Shown one piece after another: positions 61,077 through 64,000 of a DNA stretch of 64,000 bases. The stretch is taken from assembly GCF_000515115.1 (NCBI RefSeq), contig NZ_AZXF01000010.1:174457-238456 (forward strand). The letters run 5' to 3'. Both the position numbers and the translations under genes were made by a program. Origin of the DNA: Nocardiopsis sp. CNT312 (GTDB lineage: Bacteria > Actinomycetota > Actinomycetes > Streptosporangiales > Streptosporangiaceae). The notes beneath the pieces were generated by a model. It did no database searches, was not told the origin of the DNA, and saw nothing but the letters and a program-made list of their open reading frames with translations. Every line of letters begins with the position of its first letter. The first letter of the stretch is position 1.

Positions 61077-61196
61077 GGAGAACCTTTCGGTCGGAGAGGG
61101 CACACGAACGCGCCCCGTCTGCCCGGGTAGACGTCCTCCGTCACCGGAGAGTTCCCCAATAGTGACCGAAACGAATCCTGCTCCGTTCCGAAAACA

Positions 61197-61224
61197 GGGG
61201 GCCGCCGTCGGAACGGCGGCCCCC
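61197..61224 (-). terminator. Hairpin after the acidic helical protein gene
   Basis: GGGGGCCGCCGT / ACGGCGGCCCCC, a perfect 12-bp stem with a 4-nt loop. It is followed on the minus strand by TGTTTTCGG. Confidence 0.75.
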
Positions 61225-61238
61225 TCGACACGGCTCCC

Positions 61239-61844
61239 CTACTCGGCGGTCTCGAGCTTGGCGATCCGGTTGTCATACATTTTGATGAAGTCGGACCGGC
61301 CCTGGTGGGCGACCTCGTAGGCCCGCAGGTCGCGGACCTGGTCGATGGTGAGCTTGCGCAGCCGCGCCCGGACCGACGGAAGGGTGAGCTCGTCGTAGGT
61401 GGGGACGGCCAGCTCGTCGGCGCTCGGGGCGTTGCCCTTGCGGACCTTCTCCAGCACATCGTCACTGGAGACCGCCGTGTCGGCCTCGGCAACCGCGATC
61501 TCCTCCGCGATCTCCTCCGCGTCGGCGGGCTCCGCCTTCTCCGCCGCCGGAGCCTCGGGCTGGGGCTTCCCGGTGGTGGTCTCCGTGGTTTCGGCGGGCT
61601 TCTCGGCCTCCGCCTCGGCTGGCTTCTCCTCGGCCGGGGCCGCCGTGGAGGTCTCGGCGGCCTCCGAGGCGTTCGCGGTCTCGGAAGCCTCCGGGGTCTC
61701 CACGGTCGCGTTGGCCGTGGCGGCCTCCGCCTTCTCGACGGCGGGCTCCGCGACCGTGTCGGAACCCGTGGCGGGCACGGACTCCTTACGGCCGAAGATC
61801 CCCTTGACCATGGTCATGAACTTCGTGACTGTCGGATTCGACAT
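61239..61844 (-). CDS. Acidic Ala/Glu-rich protein with SAP-like C-terminus
   Basis: 201 residues from ATG 61844. The start MSNPTVTKFMTMVKGIFGRK may associate with membrane or lipid. Then comes a long Ala/Glu/Pro/Thr-rich acidic region (about 25-130, probably disordered). The C-terminal domain is YDELTLPSVRARLRKLTIDQ VRDLRAYE ... FIKMYDNRIAKLE. The C-terminal pattern is common in actinobacterial proteins sometimes named lipid-droplet-associated; that label is from memory and uncertain. Confidence 0.6.
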   Translation of the reverse strand: MSNPTVTKFMTMVKGIFGRKESVPATGSDTVAEPAVEKAEAATANATVETPEASETANASEAAETSTAAPAEEKPAEAEAEKPAETTETTTGKPQPEAPAAEKAEPADAEEIAEEIAVAEADTAVSSDDVLEKVRKGNAPSADELAVPTYDELTLPSVRARLRKLTIDQVRDLRAYEVAHQGRSDFIKMYDNRIAKLETAE

Positions 61845-62128
61845 AGGACGGGGGCTCCTGATGCTCTCGGCTCGGTGGGCCGGCGGCGCGCGTCCATCAA
61901 ACCAGGCAAGGCCGAGCTGAGGGCGAACCGCCTATGGACAGATGCGACGATGAACCAGGATAGAGGAGGGAGAACGGCATGAGCAGGGGATAAGTGAACG
62001 ATTTCGCCACTTCGACTCCGAACCGGATACGTCCTGTTCCCGAAGCGTCACCTCACGCCAGACGCGCCCCGGATCCGCCCCCTCCGATGCGTTTCACCAC
62101 ATCCGCCCTGCGAGTGCCCCAAGGCACC

Positions 62129-62134
62129 TAGGAT
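62129..62134 (+). promoter_or_regulatory. -10 element for leaderless ispH transcription
   Basis: TAGGAT lies exactly 7 nt before the ispH ATG, the spacing expected when transcription begins at the start codon. No Shine-Dalgarno is present. The -35 is weak. Confidence 0.45.
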
Positions 62135-62141
62135 GTGGGGC

Positions 62142-63113
62142 ATGACTGCTGCGACGACCGCGACGAACCAACGCCGTGTCCTGCTCGCCAACCCCCGGGG
62201 GTACTGCGCCGGTGTCGACCGCGCGGTCATCACCGTGGAGAAGGCCTTGGAGCAGTACGGCGCCCCGATCTACGTACGCAAACAGATCGTGCACAACACC
62301 CACGTGGTCCGCACGCTGGAGGAGCGCGGCGCGATCTTCGTCGAGGAGACCGAGGAAGTGCCCGAGGGGGCCATCGTCGTCTTCTCCGCCCACGGCGTCT
62401 CCCCGGCCGTCCACGAACAAGCCGAACGCCGCAGCCTCAAGACCATCGACGCCACCTGCCCCCTGGTCACCAAGGTGCACAAGGAGGCCAAGCGCTTCGC
62501 CGCCGAGGACCGGGACATCATCCTCATCGGCCACATCGGCCACGAGGAGGTCGAGGGCACCAGCGGCGAGGCTCCCGAGCACATCCAGATCGTGGAGAGC
62601 CCGGAGGAGGTGCACAAGGTCGAGGTCCGCAATCCCGACAACGTCTCCTGGCTGTCACAGACCACCCTGTCGGTGGACGAGACCACTCAGACCGTGGACG
62701 CGCTGCGCGAGCGGTTCCCCAACCTGCTCGACCCGCCCAGTGACGACATCTGCTACGCCACGTCCAACCGCCAGGACGCGGTCAAGGCCATGGCTCCCGA
62801 GTGCGAGCTGGTCATCGTGGTCGGCTCCGACAACTCCTCGAACTCCGTCCGCCTGGTGGAGGTCGCGCTGGACGCCGGCGCGAACGCGGCGCACCTGATC
62901 GACAACGCCTCGCTCATGGACGACTCCTGGCTGGAGGGCGTGACCACCGTGGGGGTGACGAGCGGTGCGTCCGTGCCGGACATCCTGGTGCGCGAGCTGC
63001 TCGACAAGCTGGCCGGACACGGGTACGGCTCCGTGACCCCGGTGACCACCGCCGACGAGTCGCTCACCTTCTCGCTCCCCAAGGAGCTGCGCCGCGACCT
63101 GCGCGCCGAGTAG
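62142..63113 (+). CDS. ispH: 4-hydroxy-3-methylbut-2-enyl diphosphate reductase
   Basis: Last enzyme of the MEP pathway: a [4Fe-4S] reductase giving IPP and DMAPP for quinones, carotenoids and other isoprenoids. It is 323 residues from ATG 62142 (ATG 62133 is also in frame). The three cluster Cys are Cys22 ([12 protein letters not shown]), Cys106 ([12 protein letters not shown]) and Cys204 ([13 protein letters not shown]). The substrate-binding [14 protein letters not shown] is also present. It is followed by a strong bidirectional terminator. Confidence 0.97.
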   Translation: MTAATTATNQRRVLLANPRGYCAGVDRAVITVEKALEQYGAPIYVRKQIVHNTHVVRTLEERGAIFVEETEEVPEGAIVVFSAHGVSPAVHEQAERRSLKTIDATCPLVTKVHKEAKRFAAEDRDIILIGHIGHEEVEGTSGEAPEHIQIVESPEEVHKVEVRNPDNVSWLSQTTLSVDETTQTVDALRERFPNLLDPPSDDICYATSNRQDAVKAMAPECELVIVVGSDNSSNSVRLVEVALDAGANAAHLIDNASLMDDSWLEGVTTVGVTSGASVPDILVRELLDKLAGHGYGSVTPVTTADESLTFSLPKELRRDLRAE

Positions 63114-63138
63114 TCGGCACGGCATCTGACACACGCGT

Positions 63139-63165
63139 GCGGTCCCGCCGGTCCGGCGGGACCGC
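63139..63165. terminator. Bidirectional terminator between ispH and the DUF4245 gene
   Basis: GCGGTCCCGCC / GGCGGGACCGC, a perfect 11-bp stem with a 5-nt loop, between convergent genes. Confidence 0.85.
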
Positions 63166-63171
63166 GTCGTG

Positions 63172-63717
63172 TCAGGCCCGTTCCGCCCCCGCTCCGTCTC
63201 CGGTCTCCAGACCTGCGGCGAGGTGGGCGAGTTCGTCGGTGTCGGCACTGCCCGCGACGACCAGTGTCACACCTTCCCCGTACATGACCAGAGCGCCCCA
63301 GTCATCGGACTCGTAGTGGTCCCACTCGTGTCCGCTGACGGCGACCGTGCCAACCTCCGGGGCGCCTCGGACCTGCTCCCGGACGAACACGGCGGGGTCC
63401 CCGTCGCTCTGGACCAGCCGGGCGTGGCTGTCGGCCGCAGTGGCGAAGCCGACGCTCCACTCGACCGGCCCGGTCGTGTCCAGGTTCGAACTCGTGGGGG
63501 TCCACCCCTCCTCCACCAGGTTCTCCGACGGCACCGCCACCGGGTAGTCCGCGGCCTCGCGCAGGGAGGTGAGGTCGAACCGGTAGTCGACCTCCGGGAT
63601 GTTCTCCCCGGACCGGGCGGACACCACGAAGGCCATCAGCAGGAGGATGCCGACGAGGATGCCGAGTGAGGCGGCGTAGTTGGAGAAGGTCGCGTGGGAC
63701 CGGCTGCTTTGACTCAT
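63172..63717 (-). CDS. DUF4245 membrane-anchored protein
   Basis: 181 residues from ATG 63717, preceded by GGGAAG. One membrane helix (about 14-34, ASLGILVGILLLMAFVV) is followed by an extracellular domain. It has DYRFDLTSLREAADYPVAVP, EGWTPTSSNL and VEWSVGFATAADSHARLVQS, matching the DUF4245 pattern found next to ispH or glpX in actinomycetes. Function unknown. Confidence 0.75.
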   Translation of the reverse strand: MSQSSRSHATFSNYAASLGILVGILLLMAFVVSARSGENIPEVDYRFDLTSLREAADYPVAVPSENLVEEGWTPTSSNLDTTGPVEWSVGFATAADSHARLVQSDGDPAVFVREQVRGAPEVGTVAVSGHEWDHYESDDWGALVMYGEGVTLVVAGSADTDELAHLAAGLETGDGAGAERA

Positions 63718-63861
63718 GGCACTTCCCAGCTTGCCGCAGGTCCGCGACCGCTCCGCCCCGGGGTGGCCGTAGCGAGTCACGGAGAGCCGCGGTGCCGACC
63801 GCCGCCGTGGCACTGTCGGCGGCGGGCCTCTGGGCGGTGGCGGCTACGGCGTGCGGATTCG

Positions 63862-64000
63862 GTTGAGGATGGCGGGCGACAGACGGAAAACAGCGCCACC
63901 AGGCATCCGTTGAGGGTGGTGGCGGGCGACAGACGGAAAACAGCGCCACCAGGCGTCCGTTGAGGGTGGTGGCGGGCGACAGACGGAAAACAGCGCCACC
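63862..64000. repeat. Tandem 50-bp repeat (3 copies, runs off the window)
   Basis: Units begin at 63862, 63909 and 63959. The full unit (63909-63958) begins GTTGAGGGTGGTGGCGGGCG and ends CGCCACCAGGCGTCC. Copy 1 is 3 bp shorter near its start and copy 3 is cut by the window end. Each unit can form a stem TGGTGGCG / CGCCACCA around an A-rich loop. There are no unique spacers, so it is not a CRISPR array. Confidence 0.9.

Noticed and set aside
63862..64000. Possible CRISPR array
   Set aside because: The repeats are directly contiguous with no unique spacers, and no cas genes are visible.

Overview
The window reads as chromosomal DNA of a high-GC actinomycete. The evidence is the dense GC-rich coding, the frequent GTG and TTG starts, and the housekeeping order mnmA - methionine synthase-like - ligA - gatCA - gatB - ilvBNC - serA, which is typical of Actinobacteria. 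The overall gene set suggests a Nocardiopsaceae-type organism, but that family-level guess is inference and no 16S rRNA is present.

Region 1 (1-24.4 kb, mostly minus strand) is core metabolism. It holds serA (partial), ilvC, ilvN and ilvB, with a clear branched-chain attenuator and leader peptide ahead of ilvB. A decayed IS701-like element and degenerate fragments follow (4.2-6.3 kb). Then come two membrane GGDEF-EAL c-di-GMP proteins, gatB, gatA and gatC (split by two plus-strand thioester-domain surface proteins), ligA, a core MetE-like protein, a DedA-like membrane protein and mnmA.

Region 2 (23.2-31.5 kb) is accessory. It contains a DUF695 protein, a GT-B-like protein of unknown role, a STAND/NB-ARC TPR ATPase preceded by a tandem pair of small paralogues, a bacterial voltage-gated sodium-type channel and thymidine kinase.

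Region 3 (31.5-54.2 kb) is the most interesting part. Its minus-strand genes, taken together, look like a Tcp/Tn916-type type IV secretion apparatus: TcpC/VirB8-like, TcpD-like, TcpE fused to a MinD-like domain, TcpF/VirB4-like ATPase, TcpH/VirB6-like, a second VirB8-like candidate, and a lytic transglycosylase-NlpC/P60 hydrolase (TcpG-like). No relaxase or coupling ATPase is visible. The genes are split into three blocks by plus-strand cargo: an orphan ectoine hydroxylase, a Ser/Thr kinase, a kinase-like receptor fused to a periplasmic-binding domain, and a DUF4333 lipoprotein. Two of the blocks share a promoter-like motif.

Region 4 (54.3-64 kb) returns to housekeeping: ychF, rmuC, xseA/xseB and ispH. 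It also has a small membrane protein that shares a short motif with the distant STAND ATPase, a dead yefM-yoeB toxin-antitoxin pair, and a 50-bp tandem repeat that runs off the end of the window. No tRNA, rRNA or CRISPR array was recognised.
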